From the NCBI RefSeq assembly GCF_009177065.1, contig NZ_WEZF01000024.1:48223-112222 (forward strand): DNA of 64,000 nucleotides, given 5' to 3'. This DNA is from Tautonia marina. GTDB lineage: Bacteria; Planctomycetota; Planctomycetia; Isosphaerales; Isosphaeraceae. The notes below the pieces were generated by a model. It saw only the letters and a list, made by a program, of their open reading frames with translations, ran no database searches and was not told the DNA's origin. Made by a program: the position numbers and the translations under genes. Of the stretch, positions 17,138 to 26,182 are shown in pieces. Within the stretch, counting starts at the first letter, position 1, and the number at the start of each line of letters is the position of its first letter.

Positions 17138-20100
17138 CCCTGAACGGGCTTCCCGAGTTTGCCATCCGTCGACCGACGATCGTGGTGGTGGTCGTCTTGA
17201 TGACCGTCGTCTGGGGGGTCGTCAGCTTCCTGACGATGCCAAGGCGCGAGGACCCCGAGTTCACGATCAAGGTCTGCGTCGTCTCGACGACCTGGCCCGG
17301 AGCCCCGGCCGAGACGGTCGAGGAGTTGATTACCGACCCCCTGGAGGAGGCGATCGACAGCCTCGAAGAAGTTCATCTGATTCGATCGACGACCACCAAC
17401 GGCCGCTCAACGATCTTTGTCGAGATCGAGGAGCGGATTCCCGGCGACCGGATCGACGACCTCTGGGACAAGGTCCGCGCCCGGGTGGCCGAGGTTCCGA
17501 TGCCCGAACCGGGGATTCGGGCCGTCGTGAACGACCAGTTCGGTGATACGAGTGTGATTCTGTTTGCGGTCCATCAGGTGCCGATGCCTGGAGCCGAGAC
17601 GATTGCGCCGGAGCTGGCCTACGCGCCGAGGCAGCTCGACCTGTTCTCCGAGCAGGTCCGAGACGCCCTGCGGTTGCTGCCGGGGGTGGCGACGGTCGAT
17701 CGCTTCGGCGTGCAACAGGAAACGATCTTCATCGAGACGGACGCCGGCACCTGGTCTCGGCTCGGCCTGACCTCAACGCAACTGGCCAGCTTGCTCCGGG
17801 AGCGGAACATCGAGGCCCCCGGCGGGACGATCGACACCGATGACGGCCGCTTCTTCGTCAAGCCCGGCGGCGCGTTCGACGCCGTCCGGGAGATCGAGAC
17901 GATGGCCATCGACCTGCCCGGATCGGAGGGAACGACCCGAAACCTGACCCTGCGGGACCTCGGTTTGGAGGTGCGCCGGGGTTATGTCGATCCGCCGACC
18001 TTGCTCTGCCGGTACGGCGATCCCGAGCGATCGACCCCGGCGGTCATTGTGGCCGTGACGATGAAGTCGGGGGCGAACATTCTCGACCTCTGCGACGCGA
18101 GCCGAGCGAAGGTCCGGGAGCTGACCGAGGTGTCGGGCCTCCTGCCGCCCGACATCGGGGTTTCGATCGTCTCGGACCAGTCGGTAAGCGTTCGAGGGCG
18201 GATTCAAGGGGTGATCGTCAACATCATCAGCGCGATCGTGATCGTGGTGGCGGTGGTGTATCTGGTCGTCGGGTTCCGGACGGCGGCGGTGATGGCGGCG
18301 AACATTCCGTTCGTGGTGCTGGCGTCCTTGGGGATCATCACCCTGTTCGAGGTGCAACTGGAGCAGATGTCCCTGGCGTCGATGATCATTGCGCTGGGCC
18401 TGTTGGTGGACAACGCGGTGCAGGTCTGCGACCAGGCCCGATCGAATCAAGAGGCCGGGATGGCTCCGAACGAGGCAGCGGTCCGCGGGGCGCAGTTGCT
18501 GGCCGTGCCGATGCTCAACGGCACCTTGACGACGATCGCCGCCTTCGTGCCGATGCTCATCGCCATCGAAGGGGCCAATCGTGAATTTATCTACGGCCTA
18601 CCGGTCACGCTCTCGGTGATGCTCGGGGTCAGCTGGGTCCTGGCGATGACCCTTTGCGTGATCCTGGCGGCGGCCTTTATCCGGGTACCGAGCGACCCGA
18701 CGAGGCCCTCGGCGCCGATTCCCTGGCTCGCCGTTCGGATCTTCGGGCGTCGCGGAGGATCGCAGGGGCCGGGGCTGTTCGTCCGATCGTATGAAGCTGT
18801 TGCCCGGCTCGCCCTGCGGTTCAAAGGGGCGACGTTAGCGGGGGTGCTCGGCTTGCTGGTGCTGGCGAGCCGGTTGCCGGTGGCCGCCGAGTTCTTCCCG
18901 ATCGCCGAACGCGACCAGTTCGCCGTGCAGGTCTGGCTCCCGGAATCGGCCACGATCGAGCAGACGGCGCAAATCGCCGGGGAGGTCGAGGAATTGATCC
19001 GGCGGTTGAGTCCGATCGAGGGCTCGGACGGGGAGACGGTCGAGCGGCTGGACGGCTTTCGGACCCTCATCGGCGGTGGCGGCTCGCGATGGTATCTGTC
19101 GTGGGAGCCCGAGCCGACCAAGGCGTATTACGCCGAGATCCTCGTCCGGACGACCGATGGCCGCCTGACGCACGACTATGTCGAGGACCTGCGGAGGGCC
19201 GCCGAGCACGGTCACGACGGGCTGGGCCTCGCCCCGATCGTCGGCGCCCGGGTGGTTCCGATCGAGCTGTCCCTCGGTCCGCCGGCCGATCCGGTCGTCT
19301 TGCGGGTCAGCGGCGACGGCTTCGCGGACATGGACCGTTTGCGAGCAACGATTGATCGGGTCAAGGCGATCGTCGAGGCCAGGCCCGAGACCTGGGCCGT
19401 GCGGGACTCGTGGGGGGTCGAAGGCTATCAGCTTCGGGTGGACGTGGACGACGACCGCGCCCGACGCTCCGGGGTGGCTCATGCTCAGGTGGCCGAGACG
19501 CTCGACGCCTACTACTCGGGCCGACCGCTGACGACCTTCCGCGAGGGGGACCATCAGGTTCCGGTCGCCTTCCGCCTGAGGCCCGAAGGCCGGCAATCCC
19601 TGGCCGGGATCGACCGGGCGTTTGTCGAAGGGGGATCGGGCAAGGTGCCGCTCTCGGCGGTGGCCGAGGTGGCGGCGACCTGGGAACCGGCGAGCATCGA
19701 CCGCCGCGACCTGAACCGGACCATCGAGGTGCGTGCTCGGGTCGTCCCGGGGGTTTCGGGGAACGATCTGACGCAGGAGATCTTTGATTCGAAAGCGATG
19801 GAGCAGCTTCGGGCCGACCTGCCGATCGGGTTTCGGGTGGAGGTCGGCGGCGCCCTGGAGGAGTCGATCGAGGCACAGGCGATGATGCTCAACTCGTTCG
19901 GCCTGTCGTTCGTGGCGATCGTGTTGCTTTTGATCGCGCAGTTCGACAGCGTCTCGAAGGCGATGATCATCATCGGCACCTTGCCCCTGGCGATGATCGG
20001 CGCGCTCTTCGGGCTCTGGGTGACGGACAACGCGCTGGGCTTCATGCCACAACTGGGCATCCTGGCGTTGTTCGGCATCGTGCTGAACGCGGGGATCATT

Positions 20101-20451
20101 TTCATGGAGTTTGCCGAGATCGTCGTGCGGGAGCGGGCCGAACAGGCGACCGGCGACGGGCCGATTGGCGGGCTGTCGGTCGAGGCGTTCCGCGCAGCCC
20201 TCATCGAGGCTGGACGACGGCGCCTCATGCCAATCTTCCTCACGACGGCGACAACCGTCGGCGGCCTGATTCCGCTGGCCCTCGATGGCGGTCCGCTCTG
20301 GGAGGGGATGGCCTGGCTGATGGTCTTCGGCCTGATCGTGGCCACCTTCCTGACCTTGATCGTGATTCCTTGCCTGTTCGCCCTGGCCGTTGAGCGGTTC
20401 CGGCTCCGCCCGACCCTAGGCGAGGTAAACCGGCCCTCGATGGGGGAATGA
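17134..20451 (+). CDS. RND-family efflux pump permease (AcrB-like)
   Basis: A protein of 1105 aa, normal size for an inner-membrane RND transporter. The start shows the typical FAIRRPTIVVVVVLMTVVWG first TM helix followed by PRREDPEF, the signature of the efflux subgroup whose members read MPRxExP. The second TM cluster holds LASMIIALGLLVDNAV with the acidic residue of the proton relay, and the repeat half has ALFGLWVTDNALGFMPQLGI and GIVLNAGIIFMEFAE. Large periplasmic porter domains lie between. It exports small molecules using proton motive force together with the adaptor encoded just upstream; the substrate is unknown. Expression is probably controlled by the divergent TetR protein. Confidence 0.94.
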   Translation: MTLNGLPEFAIRRPTIVVVVVLMTVVWGVVSFLTMPRREDPEFTIKVCVVSTTWPGAPAETVEELITDPLEEAIDSLEEVHLIRSTTTNGRSTIFVEIEERIPGDRIDDLWDKVRARVAEVPMPEPGIRAVVNDQFGDTSVILFAVHQVPMPGAETIAPELAYAPRQLDLFSEQVRDALRLLPGVATVDRFGVQQETIFIETDAGTWSRLGLTSTQLASLLRERNIEAPGGTIDTDDGRFFVKPGGAFDAVREIETMAIDLPGSEGTTRNLTLRDLGLEVRRGYVDPPTLLCRYGDPERSTPAVIVAVTMKSGANILDLCDASRAKVRELTEVSGLLPPDIGVSIVSDQSVSVRGRIQGVIVNIISAIVIVVAVVYLVVGFRTAAVMAANIPFVVLASLGIITLFEVQLEQMSLASMIIALGLLVDNAVQVCDQARSNQEAGMAPNEAAVRGAQLLAVPMLNGTLTTIAAFVPMLIAIEGANREFIYGLPVTLSVMLGVSWVLAMTLCVILAAAFIRVPSDPTRPSAPIPWLAVRIFGRRGGSQGPGLFVRSYEAVARLALRFKGATLAGVLGLLVLASRLPVAAEFFPIAERDQFAVQVWLPESATIEQTAQIAGEVEELIRRLSPIEGSDGETVERLDGFRTLIGGGGSRWYLSWEPEPTKAYYAEILVRTTDGRLTHDYVEDLRRAAEHGHDGLGLAPIVGARVVPIELSLGPPADPVVLRVSGDGFADMDRLRATIDRVKAIVEARPETWAVRDSWGVEGYQLRVDVDDDRARRSGVAHAQVAETLDAYYSGRPLTTFREGDHQVPVAFRLRPEGRQSLAGIDRAFVEGGSGKVPLSAVAEVAATWEPASIDRRDLNRTIEVRARVVPGVSGNDLTQEIFDSKAMEQLRADLPIGFRVEVGGALEESIEAQAMMLNSFGLSFVAIVLLLIAQFDSVSKAMIIIGTLPLAMIGALFGLWVTDNALGFMPQLGILALFGIVLNAGIIFMEFAEIVVRERAEQATGDGPIGGLSVEAFRAALIEAGRRRLMPIFLTTATTVGGLIPLALDGGPLWEGMAWLMVFGLIVATFLTLIVIPCLFALAVERFRLRPTLGEVNRPSMGE

Positions 20452-20697
20452 TCACCCGGTGATCGGTGGGCCGGTCGGGTCGGGTCGGCGATCGGCCCAC
20501 CGATACAACCGGACCAGCACGCACCAAAAAGCGCACGACACCCCCACACCTGGCATTGAATCTGCTATCTTGATGATGCGGACCCATCGTTGCGACAACT
20601 CCTTGTGAACCCGCCGCACACGGCTGTGCGCGCCCGACCTTCGAACCCGCCTCGCCGATCAACGGATTCGTGGCCTGGCGGCCAAGAGGTAGATCTC

Positions 20698-21492
20698 GTG
20701 GCGATTTCGGGCACTCCGAATCGACGGCTCCTGGGACTGGCCCTTCTGGTCGTCTTGACGCTGGTTCCCGGTTCCTGGCAATGGACCGGACCGTGGGCGT
20801 CGGGCGATCCTCAGCCACCGCCCCGGCCCCAGCGGCCAATCGGCGATGCGGCAGAGCGAGCACCAGCACGGTCGAGCCTCGACGACGCTCCCGCGGAGGT
20901 GATCACCTTGCTGGATGAGGTCCTGGCGCGCATGCCTCCGGCTGGCTCGGGCGTGGCCGAGTCGCAGTTTTATCACTGGACCGTGCCAGGAGCTCCGACC
21001 CAGGCAGCCCTGGGCATCAAAGGGGTGCCGGGCGTGGACCCAGACGCCTTGATCCGACGGGTCATGGAGGTCGACGGGTACGAGGGGCGCCTTGCGCACG
21101 TCCTCGTCAATGAGTCGCGGTCCGCCCCGGCCGAGGATCCTCCGGACCGGGTGGTGTTCACCCAGCGGATCAACGTGCCGGGCATCACCCAGGTCCAACA
21201 TGAGCTAGAACTGGTGGATGCCGGAACGATCCGGGGCTACCGCGTGGCCTACTGGTTCCTCTTGCCCGAGGACACCGCGGCCCTTGACCCGAGCTTCGGC
21301 GCTCGGAGCGAGGCAAACGTCGGCGTCTGGCTGGCGGCCCCGGGAGTCGTCGGCTATGCCTTTCATAGCTGGCCAAGACGCGACGACTTGAACCGGTTTC
21401 AGTGGTTCTCGCTCACCACCGGGGCCGCCGTGGTGGCGCGACAGATCGTGGAACGGAACATCGACGACATGGCCAACTGGGCCCGGCAGTGA
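20698..21492 (+). CDS. Exported protein of unknown function, possibly START/SRPBCC-like
   Basis: A protein of 264 aa from GTG 20698, which has GAGG 8 nt upstream; an ATG in frame at 20590 is also open but lacks support. An N-terminal hydrophobic stretch (LLGLALLVVLTLVPGSW) is a signal peptide or anchor, then comes a Pro-rich linker. The mature part has the alternating strand pattern and final amphipathic helix (VVARQIVERNIDDMANWARQ) seen in START-like lipid-binding folds, with FHSWPRRDDLNRFQWFSLTT in the last strands. The assignment is weak. The neighbours (RND pump upstream, NusG-like downstream) do not suggest a role. Confidence 0.7.
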   Translation: MAISGTPNRRLLGLALLVVLTLVPGSWQWTGPWASGDPQPPPRPQRPIGDAAERAPARSSLDDAPAEVITLLDEVLARMPPAGSGVAESQFYHWTVPGAPTQAALGIKGVPGVDPDALIRRVMEVDGYEGRLAHVLVNESRSAPAEDPPDRVVFTQRINVPGITQVQHELELVDAGTIRGYRVAYWFLLPEDTAALDPSFGARSEANVGVWLAAPGVVGYAFHSWPRRDDLNRFQWFSLTTGAAVVARQIVERNIDDMANWARQ

Positions 21493-21900
21493 TCGCATGG
21501 AGCGGACCGCGAGGCGGACTTGGCGGGCTCGTCGAGGCGGATCATGCCGAGCCGGAACGATCCGACGGAGGCGAGCATGTCCATCATGGATCGCCCGCAG
21601 GTCGATCGGTTCCCAGTGCCCCTGCTCGTTCGATTTCACCGTGCGATCCGTCGCCCGGCAGTCTCAACGGGTCGGTTGTCGTCAGCGTTCCGGGGCGTGT
21701 GAGGAGGCCGTCTCGAAGCCGTGGTGGGAACTCGTTAGAATTTTGACGAGGTTCGTCCGATCCCGAACGGTGCCAGGACGAGGTGCGAACCCTGCCCTCG
21801 CCGGCTGATCCGTTCCGGTGCCCGGGACCCGGGCCAACCTTTCAGGGGTGTGGCGGGTCCCGTGGCGTGTTGTTGAGCTCGACGGAGACGATCCCCAGTC
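21493..21900. other. Intergenic leader before the NusG-like gene
   Basis: A spacer of 408 bp. A short plus-strand frame (ATG 21577 region, about 42 codons to 21702) exists but shows no homology or good ribosome site. A TTGACG hexamer lies at 21743-21748 without a matching -10 element at the usual distance. No hairpin with a T-run was seen. Confidence 0.35.
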
Positions 21901-22515
21901 ATGCCGATCCTGCCCGCAGAACCGCAGCTCTTTCCCCCCGACCTGCTCGATCGGCCGATGCCTCCGTCGGCCTCGGAACCGTCTTCCGAGGAGGAAGACG
22001 ACCCCGACACGCCGCGCTGGTGGTGCCTGCACACCAAACCCAGGCAGGAAAAAGCGATCGCCCGGGACTTTCAAAAGCATCAACTGGCTCATTATCTTCC
22101 GCAGGTGGTCAACGAGAGTCGAACCCCCGCCGGCCGGAAGATCCGGTCGGTCGTCCCCTTGTTCCCCAGTTACCTCTTCTTCTGGGGAGACGAGCACCAG
22201 CGGCTCCAGGTCTTCCGCGGCGACCGGCTGGTCTCGGTCCTGAAGGTCAAGGATCAACAGGAGTTGCACGAGGACCTGCGCCAGGTCCATCGGATGCTCT
22301 CCTCAGGTTTGCCGGTCGTTCCCGAACCGCAGTTTCCGATCGGCAGCTGGGTCCGGATCACGAGCGGGAAGCTGGCCGGGATGATCGGCAAGGTGGAGAA
22401 ACGAGGCAACCGCGACCACTTCATCGCCATCGTCCGGATGCTGGGCAAGGGGGTTTCGGTCGAGCTGGAACCGTGGCAGGTCGAGGCCGTGCCGCCGGAG
22501 TCCAACGACTCGTGA
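21901..22515 (+). CDS. NusG/RfaH-family specialised transcription elongation factor
   Basis: A protein of 204 aa. After an acidic N-terminal extension of about 35 residues, the NGN domain reads WWCLHTKPRQEKAIARDFQK ... YLPQVVNE ... VVPLFPSYLFFW, the diagnostic NusG N-terminal pattern in which a Tyr/Phe-rich strand contacts RNA polymerase. The C-terminal KOW motif is FPIGSWVRITSGKLAGMIGK. Housekeeping nusG normally sits beside secE and rplK, which are absent here, so this is a paralogue of the RfaH/LoaP/UpxY type that helps long polysaccharide operons escape early termination. Targets might include the polysaccharide loci in this window; that is inference. It ends 19 bp from the photolyase stop, tail to tail. 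Confidence 0.85.
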   Translation: MPILPAEPQLFPPDLLDRPMPPSASEPSSEEEDDPDTPRWWCLHTKPRQEKAIARDFQKHQLAHYLPQVVNESRTPAGRKIRSVVPLFPSYLFFWGDEHQRLQVFRGDRLVSVLKVKDQQELHEDLRQVHRMLSSGLPVVPEPQFPIGSWVRITSGKLAGMIGKVEKRGNRDHFIAIVRMLGKGVSVELEPWQVEAVPPESNDS

Positions 22516-22534
22516 CGGCTCCGAGTCGACCGGA

Positions 22535-24094
22535 TCAACGGGCCGCTTCACCGTGATCGGAGGCGTACGGCTCAAGCGATCCCAGGAATTCGCTCGCCTG
22601 AGCCTGGATGCGATCGCGTTCCGCGTCGTCCACGCGCTTCAAGCCGAGCACGGCCGGGCCGAGCCGAGGGTTCGCCCGAAGCGTGGCTTCGTGCGCGATG
22701 AGGAAGTTCCAGTAAAGGGCGTTGAACGGGCAGGCCTCGGGACCGAGCCGGCGATCGGGGCGGTATGAGCAATCGCCGCAGAAGTCGCTCATGCGGTTGA
22801 TGTACGAGGCCGAGGCGATGTACGGCTTGGTGGCCGTCAGGCCGTCATCAGCGTTCAGACCCATGCCGATGACGTTCGGCAGGACGACCCAGTCGTGCGA
22901 ATCGACGTAGAAGGTGAGGAACCAGTCGGCCACGGCCTCGGGGTTGATCCCCGCCAGAGTGGCGAAGTTGCAGAGGATCATCAGACGCTCGATGTGGTGC
23001 GTGTAGCCGGAATCGATCAACCGGCCGATCACGGCGTGCAAACAGGCCAGTTCGGTCTGGCCGTCCCAGAAGAACCGGGGGAGCGGACGCTCGGCCTTCC
23101 AGGAATTGGCCTGACGCAGCGCGGGCATCTGGCGATGGTATTGCCAGAGCATGAATTCGCGCCAGCCGATGACCTGGCGGATGAAACCCTCGGCCGAGTT
23201 CAACGGGACGCGACCGGCGCGGTACTCGGCCTCAACCGCCTGGGCCATCGCCAGTGGATCGAGCAGGCCAAGGTTCATCTGCGGCGAGAGCAACGAGTGG
23301 AACAGGACCCCCTCAGTGCGGCTCATGGCATCTTCATACGGGCCGAACGACTCCAGGCGATGCCGGAGGAAGTCGTCGAACGCCGCCTGGGCCTCGTCGT
23401 GCGTGACCGGCAAGGCAAACCCCTCGACCGATCCCACGCCAAAGCCCTCGTCCTCCACCTCCTTCATCACTGATCGGGTGATCGCGTCCGGCTCGAACCG
23501 GGGGACCGGAGGAATGGCCATCCGTTTCGGCAAGCGCTTGCGGTTTTCGGCGTCGAGGTTCCACCGGCCCGAGGTCGGCTTGCCGTCGGGTTCGATCAGG
23601 AGCCCGAAGTGCTTCCGCATGCCTCGGTAGAAGGTCTCCATCACATAGCGGCGGCCCGGCTCGGGATCGGGGATCGGGTTATACCGGCCGACGAGGAACA
23701 TCGAGTTCGGCAGGACCTCGACCTCGATCCCCAGATCCTCGGCCATCGTGCCGAGTTGCCAGGCCCTTGGCCCATGATCGGCCGCGGCCATCGTGAGCAG
23801 TCGCGCCGACCGATGCCGCTTCAGGTGCCGGGCCAGCCCGTCCTTGCTGGTCTTCGCGGCGATGACCTCGACCGCAACCCCCTGCTCCTTCAAGCCCTCC
23901 GCGACGTGCCGGCCGGCGCTCCGATGCAACACCTGCCGCTTGCGATGAAACGGCAATCGCCGCTCCCACGCCTGGCTCTCGACCAGCACCACCCGGACCT
24001 GCCCTTGCCCCCCCTGCTCGATCGCCGTCCGCAGCGCCGGGTGATCGGTCCTCAGTTGATCGGCCAGAATCCAGACACTCACCCGATCCGCCAT
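22535..24094 (-). CDS. phrB: FeS-type (6-4) photolyase / bacterial cryptochrome
   Basis: A protein of 519 aa. The N-terminal domain (SVWILADQLRTDHPAL) is the deoxyribodipyrimidine photolyase-related antenna fold. The C-terminal FAD domain includes GFIRQVIGWREFMLW and HDWVVLPNVIGMGLNADDG, and the set of cysteines that hold a 4Fe-4S cluster is visible: one in ELACLHAVIG, a pair in FCGDC, and one in GPEACPF. These are the hallmarks of the FeS-BCP/PhrB group that repairs (6-4) photoproducts with visible light. ATG 24094 has AGGAG upstream at 10 nt. The gene is single and convergent with the NusG-like gene. Confidence 0.92.
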   Translation of the reverse strand: MADRVSVWILADQLRTDHPALRTAIEQGGQGQVRVVLVESQAWERRLPFHRKRQVLHRSAGRHVAEGLKEQGVAVEVIAAKTSKDGLARHLKRHRSARLLTMAAADHGPRAWQLGTMAEDLGIEVEVLPNSMFLVGRYNPIPDPEPGRRYVMETFYRGMRKHFGLLIEPDGKPTSGRWNLDAENRKRLPKRMAIPPVPRFEPDAITRSVMKEVEDEGFGVGSVEGFALPVTHDEAQAAFDDFLRHRLESFGPYEDAMSRTEGVLFHSLLSPQMNLGLLDPLAMAQAVEAEYRAGRVPLNSAEGFIRQVIGWREFMLWQYHRQMPALRQANSWKAERPLPRFFWDGQTELACLHAVIGRLIDSGYTHHIERLMILCNFATLAGINPEAVADWFLTFYVDSHDWVVLPNVIGMGLNADDGLTATKPYIASASYINRMSDFCGDCSYRPDRRLGPEACPFNALYWNFLIAHEATLRANPRLGPAVLGLKRVDDAERDRIQAQASEFLGSLEPYASDHGEAAR

Positions 24095-24702
24095 GATGGA
24101 GGCACTCCTGCGGTCCTGGCCCTCTTGCGTGCGGGGCCTTTGCTGCTGGTTTTAGACCGCCCGATCCCCTTCGCCCACCCGGTTCGCCCGCGCCTCCCTT
24201 GTCCCGATCCTGCGGACCGCCCGCCTCCGCGCCGGCCTCGCCCGAGGGCGTGCCTCGCCCGCTCGGCGGGCCTGGACAGAAAATCGCCCCCCGCAGGTGC
24301 CCGGATGACACGCATTTGTCCCGGAAATTGTCCCGCGCAGCTTCCAGGCGGAGGTCACGGACGCCCGTTTGCCCCCGGCCACGCCCCGAAACCCTGGGAT
24401 TTTCCGGCGAAGTGATGGGATGTTCCCAATCGTCTGGGCGGGGGCCGACCGCGTCCTTGCGGCGTGGTGCGCGTCGGGCTGACTGCAATTGCTCCCCTGC
24501 AACCGGGGGGATCACCTGGCGGAGAACTTCTCCAGCAATCCCAAAGCCCCCCATTTTACGCCCGAACGCGGCGAACTGGCACGTTCCGTCGAGATGAAAG
24601 GGCGTTCCCATTGGAACGTGGCCGAGCCGCGCCGCAACAGAGGCAGGCACCTGATCAGAACGCAGGGGCTCCCCCTGTCGAGGCAATCGTTTGATCCGGG
24701 GA
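24095..24702. other. Intergenic region with one perfect palindrome
   Basis: A 608-bp spacer upstream of the photolyase and downstream of the DUF1501 gene. Long minus-strand frames across it have no protein-like character. A 16-bp palindrome (CGTTCC, CATT, GGAACG) sits at 24603-24618, about 85 bp after the DUF1501 stop, and could be an operator or a weak hairpin. Nothing else recognised. Confidence 0.4.
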
Positions 24703-26145
24703 TCAGGCGATCACGTCCCGGATGACCGCACCGCCGAACTGCGAGAGCTGCTTGAAGCGCCCGGCGTGGGCGTAGGTCAGGGCGTTGTCGTCGAGTCCGA
24801 GCAGGTGCAGCAAGGTGACGTGGAGGTCGCGGATCGGGTGGACGCAGGCCACGGCCTCGGCCCCCAGCTCGTCGGTGGCGCCGACGGTGGCGCCGGCCTT
24901 CACCCCGCCGCCGGCGAGCCAGACGGGCATCGCCCGGGCGTTGTGGTCGCGGCCGTAGGCGACGCCGCCCCGCACACCGTTGTCGGGGCTGCGGCCGAAC
25001 TCGCCGCACCAGAGCAGGAGCGTCTCGTCGAGCAGGCCGCGCCGTTTCAGATCGGTGACGAGGGCGGCGATGGGCCGATCAACGCCTCGGATCAGGCTTC
25101 GGTGGGCCCGGGCGATGTCGTCGTGGCTGTCCCAGGTGCCGTGGTACAGCTGGACGAACCGCACGCCGCGCTCCACCAGGCGGCGGGCCATCAGGCACTT
25201 CCGGCCGAAGTCGTCGGTCTCGGGCCGGCCGACGCCGTAGAGGTCGAGCGTTTTCGGATCCTCGCCCGCAAGATCGAGCAGATCGGGCACCGTCGCCTGC
25301 ATCCGGAAGGCCAGCTCGTAGCTGGCGACCCGGGCGGCGAGTTCGTCGCGGTCGGCGGGAAAGGCCTGCTCCAGGTGGGACTGGTTGAGCGCGGCGAGCA
25401 AATCGAGGTTCGCCCGCTGGTGCTCGGGGGTGATTCCTTCGGGAGGGCTCAGGTCGAGGATCGGCGACCCTTCGGCCCGGAGCGGGGTCCCCTGGTAGGC
25501 GGCGGGCAGGAAGCCGTTGCCCCAGTGGGCCGGGCCGCCCTGGGGGTCAGACAGCTGCGGCAGGACGACGAACCCGGGCAGGTCCTGGTTCTCGCTGCCC
25601 AGCCCGTAGGTCACCCACGAGCCGACGGCCGGGTCGCCGCCGAACCGGTTGCCCGTGTTGATGTGAGAAAGCGCCGTCGGATGGTTGACCGACTCGGCCT
25701 GGAGCCCCCGGTAGAAGCAGATCTCGTCGGCCACGCCGGCCAGGTGCTCCCAGTCGGTCGCCATGTCGGCACCGCAGGCGCCGGCCTTACGGAATGCGAA
25801 GGGGCTCTCGACGTAGTACCGCGTCCCGGAGGACATGGCCGACTGCTCCTCGCCGGATCGGACGAACTCCGCAAGGTGCAGGTCGTGCAGCTTCGGCTTG
25901 GGGTCGAACGTGTCGATGTGGCTCGGCCCCCCCTCCATCAAGAGCACGATGCAGGCCTTCGCCCTCGGCGCGTGATGGGGGGGCTTCACGGCCAGCGGAG
26001 CGTCGGGGGCCGCAGACGCGCTGGCCCGGGCGCGGTCACCGGCCAGCATCGCGGAGAGCGCAACGCTGCCCAGGCCCGCGCCGAGGCCGAAGAGCACGTC
26101 GCGACGGGTCGGGGCGATCGCGAAGGGGCGGCGTTGGCGGGGCAT
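24703..26145 (-). CDS. Tat-exported DUF1501 protein
   Basis: A protein of 480 aa. The N-terminus has a twin-arginine signal (TRRDVLFGLGAGLGSVALSA). The body matches DUF1501, a sulfatase/alkaline-phosphatase-like family abundant in planctomycetes: ACIVLLMEGGPSHIDTFDPK near the start, the HINTGNRFGGDPAVGSWVTY block, and LLLWCGEFGRSPD plus GRDHNARAMPVWLAGGGVK near the end. The true substrate is unknown. ATG 26145 is preceded by GAGG at 9 nt; the frame extends upstream into the neighbouring gene but without a start signal. It lies 37 bp after the DUF1549/1553 gene, the standard planctomycete two-gene pair, thought to act on complex polysaccharides in the periplasm. Confidence 0.93.
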   Translation of the reverse strand: MPRQRRPFAIAPTRRDVLFGLGAGLGSVALSAMLAGDRARASASAAPDAPLAVKPPHHAPRAKACIVLLMEGGPSHIDTFDPKPKLHDLHLAEFVRSGEEQSAMSSGTRYYVESPFAFRKAGACGADMATDWEHLAGVADEICFYRGLQAESVNHPTALSHINTGNRFGGDPAVGSWVTYGLGSENQDLPGFVVLPQLSDPQGGPAHWGNGFLPAAYQGTPLRAEGSPILDLSPPEGITPEHQRANLDLLAALNQSHLEQAFPADRDELAARVASYELAFRMQATVPDLLDLAGEDPKTLDLYGVGRPETDDFGRKCLMARRLVERGVRFVQLYHGTWDSHDDIARAHRSLIRGVDRPIAALVTDLKRRGLLDETLLLWCGEFGRSPDNGVRGGVAYGRDHNARAMPVWLAGGGVKAGATVGATDELGAEAVACVHPIRDLHVTLLHLLGLDDNALTYAHAGRFKQLSQFGGAVIRDVIA

Positions 26146-26182
26146 CGTGCGGTCCTCGGTCGGCAAGCAAGGGCGGCCTGGC

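Noticed and set aside
21577..21702. A short frame of about 42 codons before the NusG-like gene
   Set aside because: No clear ribosome site or conservation clue; could be chance.
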